A stretch of DNA of 64,000 bases from positions 35,808,126 to 35,872,125 of the forward strand of contig OZ025258.1 in assembly GCA_964019135.1 (NCBI GenBank). Direction: 5' to 3'. Every line of letters starts with the position of its first letter. Within the stretch, counting starts at the first letter, position 1. Position numbers and translations under genes: made by a program. This document shows, piece after piece, positions 24,301 through 36,300 of this stretch. Origin of the DNA: Arenicola marina (lineage: Eukaryota > Annelida > Polychaeta > Arenicolidae). The notes under the pieces are model-generated. The model was not told the DNA's origin. It saw only the letters and a list, made by a program, of their open reading frames with translations, and searched no databases.

Positions 24301-27300
24301 GTATGTTTGTGGTGTTATGTCAGGAAGGGGGCATATTAAGCCGCGATATAATAAAGCATTCTCGCTGGCATTAGTTAAATCTAGCTTAAATAACCCAGCA
24401 ATCAGATAATAAGAAAGTGGTTATAATTCAAGTGATTTATTCCGGGTTAACTCAACCAGACGCTGCCATCACATACAAATTTATGACCAATCTATCAATA
24501 TAACTAGGATATATGTATATAGGACATCAGCCTCTCAGTAAATATATTCATGACCATATCTCAAAGAACAACCAATATCCCAAACTCAAATATCAAGAAA
24601 AGAGGTGCGCGGGCATTGCGCTAAGAGAAGAGGGTAAAAGAGGTGCGCGGGCGTTGCGCTAAGACAAAAGGGTAAAAGAGGTGCGCGGGCGTTGCGCTAA
24701 GAAGAGAGGGTAAAAGAGGTGCGCGGGCGTTGCGCTAAGAGAAGAGGGTAAAAGAGGTGCGCGGGCGTTGCGCTAAGAGAAGAGGGTAAAAGAGGTGCGC
24801 GGGCGTTGCGCTAAGAAGAGAGGGTAAAAGAGGTGCGCGGGCGTTGCGCTAAGAGAAGAGGGTAAAAGAGGTGCGCGGGCGTTGCGCTAAGAGAAGAGGG
24901 TAAAAGAGGTGCGCGGGCGTTGCGCTAAGAAGAGAGGGTAAAAGAGGTGCGCGGGCGTTGCGCTAAGAGAAGGGGGTAAAAGAGGTGCGCGGGCGTTGCG
25001 CTAAGAGAAGAGGGTAAAAGAGGTGCGCGGGCGTTGCGCTAAGAAGAGAGGGTAAAAGAGGTGCGCGGGCGTTGCGCTAAGAGAAAAGGGTAAAAGAGGT
25101 GCGCGGGCGTTGCGCTAAGAAGAGAGGGTAAAAGAGGTGCGCGGGCGTTGCGCTAAGAGAAGAGGGTAAAAGAGGTGTGCGGGCGTTGCGCTAAGAGAAG
25201 AGGGTAAAAGAGGTGCGCGGACGTTGCCCTAAGAGGAGAGATGCCCTGGCATTGCGCTGAGTGGGAGTGAGAGGTGTGCTGGCGCTGCGCCCCCCCCCCC
25301 TCCCCCCCCCCCCCCCCACTCAAACTAACTTCTGGCTGTGATGCAGGCCCTTTTATACCCGTATCATAGGGACGCTAACTGATGACGCTACCCCCTAAGT
25401 TGACGAATGAGCGATAATGAAAGAAACTGTATTTCTACGCTTAAAAATAGGGCCAAAATGTTCATCCTTATTCTCCAAACTTCTGGGGAAACTTGCTTAA
25501 CAACTCGCATAAAAAGATACATAACCCATTCATAAATATACTGGCGATAAATACTCGAATCTTCTAAATCTTCTTTCTCCCAACTTGCTCAAACTTCTTT
25601 CCTGTCCTGGCGGATGCTGACTACCCAATAGGGGTGCATAATAAGTTTTGTTACCTGGGAAGCACCGTCACGGATAATCTATCCCTGGACGAGGAAATAA
25701 ATACTCGAATTGGGAAGGCAGCCACCATGTTTGGTAGGTTGAACAAACGTGCTTGGCGTAATTCAAAACTTACCATTCGCACCAAAATGCTAATCTACAG
25801 GGCGTGCGTTCTACGTAGCTTGAAGTGTTAGCCAGGGCAAACCTACCGAGCATTCTTGTTCTTGGGAAGCAAAGTCGTCTACGTTGGCTTGGGAACGTTC
25901 ATCGTATGCAAGATGCGTCAAGATGAACGCATTCCCAAGGATGTGCTATACGGTGAACTCGCCGACGGCAAAAGGCCAACTGGACGGCCAAAGCTTAGGT
26001 TTAAGGATGTTTGTAAGCGGGACATGAAGGCTTTCGGCATTGATCCAGATTCTCGGGAGGATCTGGCATCTCAAAAGAGGGGATGGGCACGTGTCGTGCG
26101 TGACGGAATGGCCCACCACGACGGGTTTGGTTTGTGAAACTGGACTTGAAACGCCAATCTAGGCGTCCACCAGCGAGCACAAACCAAGACCTATCGACAG
26201 ATCACCGTTGCGATGACTGCGGTAAGCTCTGTCGATCACAGATAGGCTTATTCAGTCATAAGCGTAAATGCCGCGTTACGAATCGTATAACTTAGACCAA
26301 ACAAAGCTGCAAATCCATCGTCTTTCGCAGACGGACGGATGCCAACAACTACCCAATCTCACTCACGCGCCCCCTGCCGTCCTACTTCTTTCTACAATTA
26401 CGCTAGTTCTCATTTGCCGTGCTATTTCTTATCATTCCGCTGGTTCCCTTATGCAAATTCGCTACACGATTACTTACTATTTCCGACGGTCGCCCATATC
26501 CCATAGGATCCATTTTCTATTGTGGTGCAACTATAATTTCTCCATGTTATCCACTTAGTAAGACCGCTCTCTACGCCCTGTGCTAGTAATTGGCACAGTG
26601 TACATTATGATCTTTATTACATTACATTACGTACATTATGATTATGATCTATCGACAGGTCACCGTTTCGATGACTGCGGTAAGCTCTGTCGATCCCATA
26701 CAGGCTTATTCTGTCATAAGCGTAAATGCCGCGTTACGAATCGTATAACTTAAACCAAACAGATACCAGACAAAGCTGAAAATCCATCGTCTTTTGCAGA
26801 CGGACGGATGCCAACAATAGTACATTATGATATCTTTTACCACAGATTTCCGACGCTTTGAGGTCAACGTGACTGCGCCACTGCACATCTTTGACACAGC
26901 TCCCGTCTTGGCTGGCACGGTCCATGGACAGTCAGTAGTCATAGTCACTATGCATATTTGTATTGTATGTCTATATTTACATTACGTATTGTAATATACC
27001 ATAAGGCTATATTTACATTGCATAGTGTAATATGCCCTAAGCCTATATTTACATTACGTAGTGTAATATATTATAAGCCAATATTTACGTTGCGTCTTTT
27101 CATACACTATAAGCCAATATTGACAATTTATGCAGCAGGATGCCAAGCGCCTAACCTATCATCATAATTTATCATCATAATTGAAGATATTTTGATGCGT
27201 GTATGCCACTTTTTCTGGAACGAAGGAGCTACACACATCCTTGATATTTTTTCCTTATAGTTGAGTAGGTAACGACGTACTGCCGTGAGTTAGACTAGCT

Positions 27301-30300
27301 GTGTGACGTCACTTGGCCTTTCTCGCCCGTAGACACATGTCTTATAAGCCGGCCACGGGCAATGCCACCATTTCCCTGCGATGTAAGGATGAGAACGACG
27401 AAATCCTGCCTGGCTACCTCAACCAGGAAGTTCAATACGTAAGTCACCGTGTCACAGCAATAACCCATTGCATGTCTCAGATAGAACGCCGTGCATTAAT
27501 GTGTTTATGTATAGATGACAGCTGAAACGCATTATGTATCTATGGTAATTGGCATGATACACATTTCCATTGACATTTTGGTTTCCGGTCGGGTATATCA
27601 TTAAGAACATAATTATGAACAGAGAGTATGCCTCACTTAATTAAGCTAATCCATATCTTATCGTGGTGAGTCAATACATTATCGTGAATAGGCTAGAAAG
27701 CGTGCATCGCAAAGCCGGGGGCTGCGCATTTTGATCATCATAACAGTCATAGAACTATAGGGCTACGGAGAAGGTGCCGGTGACATAGTACTATAACTTT
27801 GGTATCACCACTTGGAATCGTGCCTAGCTTACCTCCACTGTCATCAACTTACCAACCGCAAAAACATTACTTTTACATCAAAACAGGACGGGAAACATTT
27901 ACCAAGCCAGGATGCCCAATCTCCATTTATTTCCTCTTTGAATGTTCGAACTCAACAATCACACATCTAGCTCAGTGCAAATTTAAGAAAAATCTACCTC
28001 CTCTTTTTTATCTGACCTTTGGCCGGGTTCAACCCAAGTGTGCACACACAAAGGTGGCATAAAACATGAATGAACCCATGGATATCTGACCGCAGCTGAC
28101 GGGAACGTATCCCTTTGAGTTCGCGATGGATGACGTCCGTGGGGTGTGGCCTGACCTGGTCGGCAAATCCCTCTTCCTGGAAGCATGGATGTACGACTGG
28201 GAGTTCGTGGAGACCATGAACGGTACCTTCACCACCAAGGTCTTCCCCGACACTGCCTTTGTCAAGAGACTGGGAAACGAATTCCTATCCTTCCATCCCA
28301 ACAAGTACTTTTTTGTCTATGTAAGTACATCGGTTGGATCGACGAGAGGGCGTTGCCTGTGTTCCATTTAATACTTGTCTGTTAAATGTGATAATATGTT
28401 GAAACTGAATAAATTGTCATGGACGGGAAATCACTTTTTGTTGCCACACCGGCTGTTTACGTTGTAACTTACGAACTCATCGGTGAGAAATGAACTGCTG
28501 GTCTTTTCATAGTTTTACCTTAACTACAGGCTGCGTGGTTGATGCATGTCTCAGGTTGAGCATAACAGGAACATTACAATCGGCAGTAGGAACAAAATCG
28601 ACCCGCCAATTGACTGGGCGACATTTGTAAACACGAGTTTCATTTCATTAATTATTGTTTTCTGACTATTATATCTATATATTATGACAAGGGTGACACT
28701 GTATTGTCATTCAATGTCACCCATACTTGTACACTTGTGATGACAGAACATGAGTGATTCCTTCGCCATATGGTACCACTCTGCATTGCAGTCTTTACGG
28801 CATTTGGCGCCGAGATGACAATCTTGCTCATCCCCCATTGAATCATTGATCTCGCCGGTGTGTGTATGCTGTATCATCATCAGTTGCCCATAGCCTTACA
28901 CTGCGCATGTCCCACTCCTCATGCAGTTTGCCGTTCAACGCTCGGATGGGACTCGCTACCACTCCTGGGACCCGGCCGAGATGATGCTCACCGTCGAGGT
29001 CAGTCACGAGGGTCCCGACGCCATGACAACGACGGAGGATGTAACGATTCCGACCGGCGCAGTAGTCACGTTCAAGGTCATACCGCAGACGACAGATACC
29101 AAAATCGTCATCAAGGTAAGGTTTATCATCGGAATAAATCGTATTCACTGGGGTTCATATATCAATTGCGAGGTAAATATATATATATCAGCTCAGACAG
29201 GAAAATATAAATTAATGTTTCAAGTTGATTCATACAGATTTTGGTTCCAATTTTGACAACCTGTCAAGAGCATATATAAACGCTAAAGTTATAAACGGGG
29301 GTCACGCCGTAGCCAATTAGGGTTAGCGTTGTCTATCGCACCTGCTAAGGCCAGTCCAAGTGACCGTAGTTAGAATTCTACCTGTGCACATGTCTTCTTC
29401 GCAAAGTGTTTGAAGTTACCCCCGGAGACATAGCCACTTTGAGTCTACCCATTGTCGTGATATGACATATGACATTTTAAGACATTTAAAATCTTACTCT
29501 TCCTCCGGTCCAGGCTCACCATGCGCCCACGGCCACTGATGCCACGTATTCGGTGTTTAGATTCTACAGCGCCACTGGCCACTACCTGTCGGTGACAACC
29601 ACCACGGAACACCCCGAGGTGAGCGCTCCCGGAACTGTCAAAAAGCTTCACCTTGGCTCCGTCGTCAGTCAGTCAAGATCAGATCATCGTGTTTTCGGCG
29701 TCTTCTTACGGCGTTCACAATACATATCAACCATCCACCGCCGTATTATATCATTAAAAACATCTAAAAGAGAGGGGTGTTATTTATTGCCATTAACATT
29801 TTTAGTGTTATTGTGAGATTTGCGGAACTATATCTGCCATCAGACCTGCCATGGTAGATTTCACGCATGAATGGCAGAGAGTGGCAAGTTTTACTAAAGC
29901 TGTGTGAACATTTAATCTCGCACGAATTGTGATCAATAAAATATATCTTCAATTTCTTTCTATTTTCAGACAAATACTTACAACGTCTTTACGGTGCGAA
30001 CGAACTTTTTTGTCACAGAAGTATATTACATGGTACGTTGCATACACAACGAAATCATAATCACAGATACTTTCAGCGGCCTTCATTGATAGAACCCTGC
30101 TAGGATGGTCCTAGCCCAGACGAAAGCATATTTTTCAGACTGATTGCATAACTCCCAGCAACAGCGCTCCTCCATGTCCAATCTTCTGTGTTTATCATCA
30201 AATAGAAACTAGTTTGATGTTACCTTACTCCACGGTATGTTGGGCAAAATTTAGAAAAAAAGCGAGGATAACATTGCCCTTGACTCCAATCTGTTATTCC

Positions 30301-33300
30301 CGGGTTTTCATTATTCTTATTTTTGCCAAATTTTATGTCGGCTTTCATGTTTGGTCTTTTTCCTTCTCCTCCTATTTATTCGGCCAACGTAGCCATTCTA
30401 TCGCCTTTTTATATTGTCTTGCACTGCTGGTTATTTATACATTGTTTTCTTTAAATTACGAGTGAGGTCATACTCTCATACATGTAATTGAAATATCCCA
30501 TTGAAAAACACTTATAATTCGCAATAACACTGTGCATGTTTTTTTTAAGTTGGTGGAGTACAAGGACTGTGAATTTAGGCTCGTTTGGTCATTTACATAT
30601 TATTCATTGTGACTTTAATTATTCATTCCTTCATTCTAGGTGACCGCGAATAACGACATTCTAGCCGCCAGCCAGCTGACGATGAACTCGCAGCAGAAGA
30701 CGTTCTCCGTGGCTCTGTCACGCAACATGGTGCCCAGAGCCCACGTGGTCGTGTACGCCCTGGTGGAGGGCGAGGTCATCATGGACGGCATGACCTTCTT
30801 CATCAGGGACTCCCTCATCCACAATGTAGGACACCAGATAACCAAGTTACATATTATAGTACAGACCCGGATCCAGAGGGGGTGGGGGAGGGGTAGTTAG
30901 TGGGTTATTATGCACATGTATGGTTGAATTCGTCATTCACATGTCACCGGTGCAACACCTCAGGTGATTAGACTACACTGTTGCAGACGGCTGGCCCTCA
31001 GCCATACACGACTTCGCAATTATACGCAATTTTGGAGAAAAAAAAAACTCACTGGCGCAAAGTTCTGGGAAATATTTAGTTTTTTTTACAGAGATAAATA
31101 CTATATTTTCAGGTTATTGACAAGGCATGTATAAAATTAATGAGCATGTCTAAATTATATCTAGCTAACATAATGTTCCGTTACATAGATGGCAATATCG
31201 CACGTTTAATTGTCGACAGAATATGTCCTCATACGATGACGCCATCATGACATCTCGCAAAGACCAAAATCATACCCAGAATGCATTGCCCATGCAGTGG
31301 CGCCTCACAGTGGAATAATCTAAATGATTTGCGAAGTCGTCTGTGATGAAACAAGAATGCTTGCTTATTTAACAGGAAGCACTGTGAATTTTCCTCATGG
31401 ATCATAATTCCATATTGACTTTGAACAACATTTGAAATCTACAACTATTCCATTGTAATAAATTCCATACTTTGCAATGTGTTAAGTCAACTGTGTATTT
31501 GTTTTAACTAGGCCACGATGTACCGGAACTTGGGGAAGGACTTCACCTGGAACACCATGGAGATGATAGGGGTGGACAAGAAGGGGTCCTTTATGCACCT
31601 CAGTGGCGAGACATGGGAGTGGTGGCGACGAGGAGCGGATACCCACCTTACCGAGAAAAAGGTCCGCGGGGTCCTTACGTTGGATGTTATTGCAATGTAA
31701 TGTAGGAATAGCGTTGGCGAGAAACCCATTTATGCTGCTTTCTATAGCAATCTTTAACTAATTCATAGACTACATGACTTAACAAATGGCAGAGAGATCA
31801 TGTGGGCTTAGGTAAACTGTCTAACCGATGTATTGTGTAGCATATACTGTATACTTCTTTCGGATGCTGATGGTAAGTATTGAAGGATTTCATATCCCTA
31901 TAATACATAGGAAATCGTGATTTATAATTTCCTGAACTTGCAAATTTTCATTAACGATATAATCTATTCCTACCATAAAGAGGTCGTTTGACCTTCAGCG
32001 TTCAAAAGAAATTCCCGGCCATTTCCACCCTCCTTGATATAAGAACAAAAACATTTCGTTCCTTTTACACCTTTGTTTCAGATCTTGGAGGATTTGTGGC
32101 AGTACGATGAGCCGAACGAATCCCCCTTCCACCAGATGTGGTACTACAACGACCCTCGCTGGTACGACAGTGTCTACTACAACGCCGAGACCTCCGGTCT
32201 GGACGCCTACTCCACACTATGGGTGAGGACAGTCTACGAGGGGTGGAGGCAATCAAACAGGCTCAAACCGTGATGGCAGATTGTGTACGAGGGGTGGAGG
32301 GCAATCAAACAGGCTCAAACCGTGATGGCATATTGTTTACGAGGGGTGGAGGGCAATCAAACAGACTCAAACCATGATGGCAGATTGTGTACGAGGGGTG
32401 GAGGCTAATGAAACAGACTCAAACCATGATGGCAGATTGTGTACGAGGGGTGAAGGGCAATCAAACAGACTCAAACCATGATGGCAGATTGTGTACGAGG
32501 GGTGGAGGCTAATGAAACAGGCTCAAATCGTGATGGCAGATTGCGAACTGTTACGAAGAGAGCAGTTTCATATTTTTATCCATTTCTTGTTAGAACACCT
32601 AACTAAAACCAAGATATGAACAAATTAGTAGGAGAGTATTTACATTTTTTCATCGATGTCTTGTTAGAATACCTAAGTCAACAGTTCATATACATTGACA
32701 TGTTTATGGAATGGAGTTCATATTTGCGTTAGAATTCTGCTCTTATGGAAGACAGCTGCATTCGACCAAATCAAACATTTCGGCAACTCAGTCTCGTATC
32801 ATATAAGTAGTTTGCTCTTAGAATTAGTAAAATATAATATTAATACCTGAAATATATCAATGTATATATGCATGATTATTTTTTTAATACATGTAATTAG
32901 GTAGAAACAACTCACGTAATACTCTTTGAAGCTCATTCTCATTTTACACTATAAAATATGTTGTTATTATATGTTAGAATTACTGGACGTGTTGGTTTTA
33001 GTTCAAAATATAAACCTTATTTATAATAGAACTATATCTACCTCAAACCCCATTTCGTCCCTTTATATGTGCTCGATTGGTGGAAATAAAAATAACGTCT
33101 CCTTGTCGTTCTTGCACAGCACTTATGTCTTATGGGTATGCATGCAACACGGACATTAACATACAATTTAATTTGTTTTTAAATTCGAAATGTTCTTTCA
33201 GTTATCACCATGTTCCATCCGTTCTACAGCTACCAAACCCCAACAAACCGTGTGTTCCATTTCAGGCCTCAGGGGTTCTTGCAATTACTGACATGAGAGT

Positions 33301-36300
33301 TGCCTTTGCGCAAGGTAAGTATTTAATTGTCTAGACGTATTTCCACCTATAAGGAACCATTTCTTATGCATGCTCTAAACGTTAATATTCTTTCCCCAAG
33401 GTTTTTTAAGACCCCCCCCCCCCCTCCCCACCCCCGCCCCGTTTCGTGTATTCTAGCCTGGCTGCACCTTCGTCAAGGCATTTTGATTTGTCGCACCCAC
33501 TTGTCTATTTAAATTGTCACCTCTGAGGGCGACATGTGACTAACATTGGTGCAACAAATGTATATGGCAATGCTTCGTGTGCAGGCAAAAAAAGATGAGA
33601 GACTTATGCTGAGATAAATCCATCTGGCACTTGAACCATTGCCAAATGCTTCCCAGTGTGAAGGCCGTGTTACGTCTTCCGTGTTATGCCTTCCCCTTGT
33701 AGGCTCCGAGCTGGTCTGCAACATGTCTGCCGGGCTAGGCATGTGTATGGACGGCACGTGCTTCGACTTCAGTCGCCGCTGTGATGGGATATTCGACTGC
33801 CCCGATGGCTATGACGAAGCCGCTTGTGAGTAGTCGAAGCCTAGATCACCACCATATAACCACCATATCAGGTCTCGATATCGCACGGGATAGGCAGAAT
33901 GCCAACATATTGGATAAAGCGTGAGATGTATCACATTATGGGAAATGAAAGTACCCGGATGTCTTTTCTTGGGTTGCTGAGGAATGCCGTATGACGTGTT
34001 GAGATGGCGCCGATGATCGTAACTATTGTATACCGAAAGCATCTCAGGCTTGCTCCGTCACATCCTAGCGATGTGTTATCTTGTTGATCACCCTCTTCTC
34101 ACAATGTCTTCCTTGTCTTCCAATGATCTCATATTATCGCATTGATCTCATATTAGAACCTTGTTCTCTTATTTTCTTATTGTTCCCCTATTCAAGCTTT
34201 GTTGTTTTTCCCATTATGCGACTATTACAGCATTGTTTTCCTATAAATTACTGCATTTTCTCATTGTTTTCCTATAAATTACTGCATTTTCTCATTGTTT
34301 TCCTATTCCCCCCATATGCTCTGCCATTGTTTTCTTCTCGCTGCCGCCCAGGTCCAATGTTAGAGCCACCCAAGCCCAGACCGCCCAACATAGACATCGC
34401 CGGCTTCAGACAACTCTTTGAGGACGCCTCCTGGACATTCAAGAGCAGATATCTCAAGTGAGCGATAATACAATTAGCACATGTGATGAAAAATATCATA
34501 CCCATGTGGTTATAATTGTGCTCTGGTGTGCCATTATACGCACGGAATGATGGCTCAGTTGTTGACTAATGTTTCCCGGAGACAAGACGTCGTGTGGGAT
34601 TCGCATTCTCGAAAGAACTTGGTATAATTATGCATGATCCGGATGATAAGCACGACGTAATGGGTTCATACCCATGTAACGGGAAACTCAGCGTCGAACT
34701 ACTGAAGTAAGAAAAGGGCAAGCCGATTTATTGGGGCCACCTGGAGCCCCCAGATAGGAAGCTAGGATGCCGTTTTGTAATGAAAATGCATTTTAAATCC
34801 ATGCGGACCTCTATATGGCGCAGGACCCCCCCCCCCCTCCCTCCTCCACCCTCCGCCTTTTCTCTATTTCACTACCAACCCAAGGTGGACTCGATTCCCA
34901 CCTTTTCCCAATCCTGGATCCGCCCCTGATGAGCCATACGTGTCTTTGCAGCCCCCGAGGTCGGAAGCCCAACAGGAACGACATGCTGGGACAGACAGAG
35001 ATGAAGCTTGACGTGCCGCAGTCATACAACCTGTTCTCCCTTCACGCCTTCTTCCTTCACCCCGACCAGGGTTTGACGCTGGCCGATACAGTCGTTTTGG
35101 TAAAAGCTTACTTCATTGAAATCGAGATATCGATATAATTGTATGATACTTCGCACATGCCACATGAGAATAAACTTGGTCTTGAAAAGTGGCCTGGTCA
35201 ATTTCATGACCATGATGACAAACAAGCTGCCGGGTACATATATGTAATTCCACCCACAGGATTAAACCAACCAAGTACTTCAAATGTTAATATAGAACAA
35301 ATTAAGTGTTCACTTTAGATTTGTTTCTACTGTTATCAGACCCTGATGAGGCGTGATAAATGGAACAAATATATTAATATACTTATTTATATAAAACATT
35401 TATACAAATATGTTAATAATTTGTAATGATATAAAATACTTCTACAAATATATTAATTATATGTATTCATATAAAATACTTCCACAAATATTTTAATAAT
35501 ATTTATTTATATAAATAAATAGAAAAATACTATTTCTGTTGCATTGGTGACGTCAGCACAATACGACACGGTGGTTCTTCATCAACTGCGAGGCCCCTTC
35601 CGCCATAACGCGAGGGGAGCAACCAGGCATCAGGTGTGCCTTGTTCAACCTCTGGCACCAGTATATTGAGGTGAGTAAACAAAGTCATGGAATCGAAGTG
35701 CTGTCTTATATTCATAATATATTTAGCATATAGTATATATTATATATTGTCCGACCCTTTTGCTACATATTGTCTCTCACCAGGGCTATTTAATGGTCCA
35801 ATTAGAATAGGAGTATAATCTAAATACCGAAAATTACGCTCTTCCCGATCAACACTTCCTGTGTCTTTTCCTTTTGATCAATGAAACATATTTTGTCGTT
35901 ATGGTTTGCGCCTTGTACCATATTTTTGCAATGGTACCTGCTATTGACACAGTGACACCCTAAGCATGCCACATATTTCTTGGCGCGATCCTTCCCTGAA
36001 GTTCCCTGCTTCATTAACCGGGAACGATATAGCATTGATCTCGTCAGTAAGTTGTTCACGAGTTAGACGTTTAAGTAGCGCATGGAAACTTACCATGACC
36101 CAAATTGTACCCAAATCTATTCAGTATTTTGGCGTACATAATTCAACTACGGACCTGTCTTTGTTAATTAAATTTCATATTTGTGCTTTGCCACATATTT
36201 TATTGCCTATTTATGGACTATCAAAATAAGAGTCTCAAAAATATTCGCACGGCGGATGTCATTTTCTCAATACGCCTTTTTGTTATATATGCTCGTTAAC

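Noticed and set aside
24603-25245. Regular repeats considered as a CRISPR-like array
   Set aside because: Units are directly adjacent with no variable spacers, in an animal gene intron; it is an ordinary minisatellite. The same applies to the other arrays here.
30214-30465. Hydrophobic 83-codon ORF in intron 13
   Set aside because: AT-rich intronic sequence with no splice or start context and no family match; T-rich DNA translates to hydrophobic residues by chance.
34540-34615. Another tRNA-like head in intron 19 (GATGGCTCAGTTGTTGAC ... GGATTCGCATTC)
   Set aside because: Too degenerate to separate from chance; no shared SINE body follows it.
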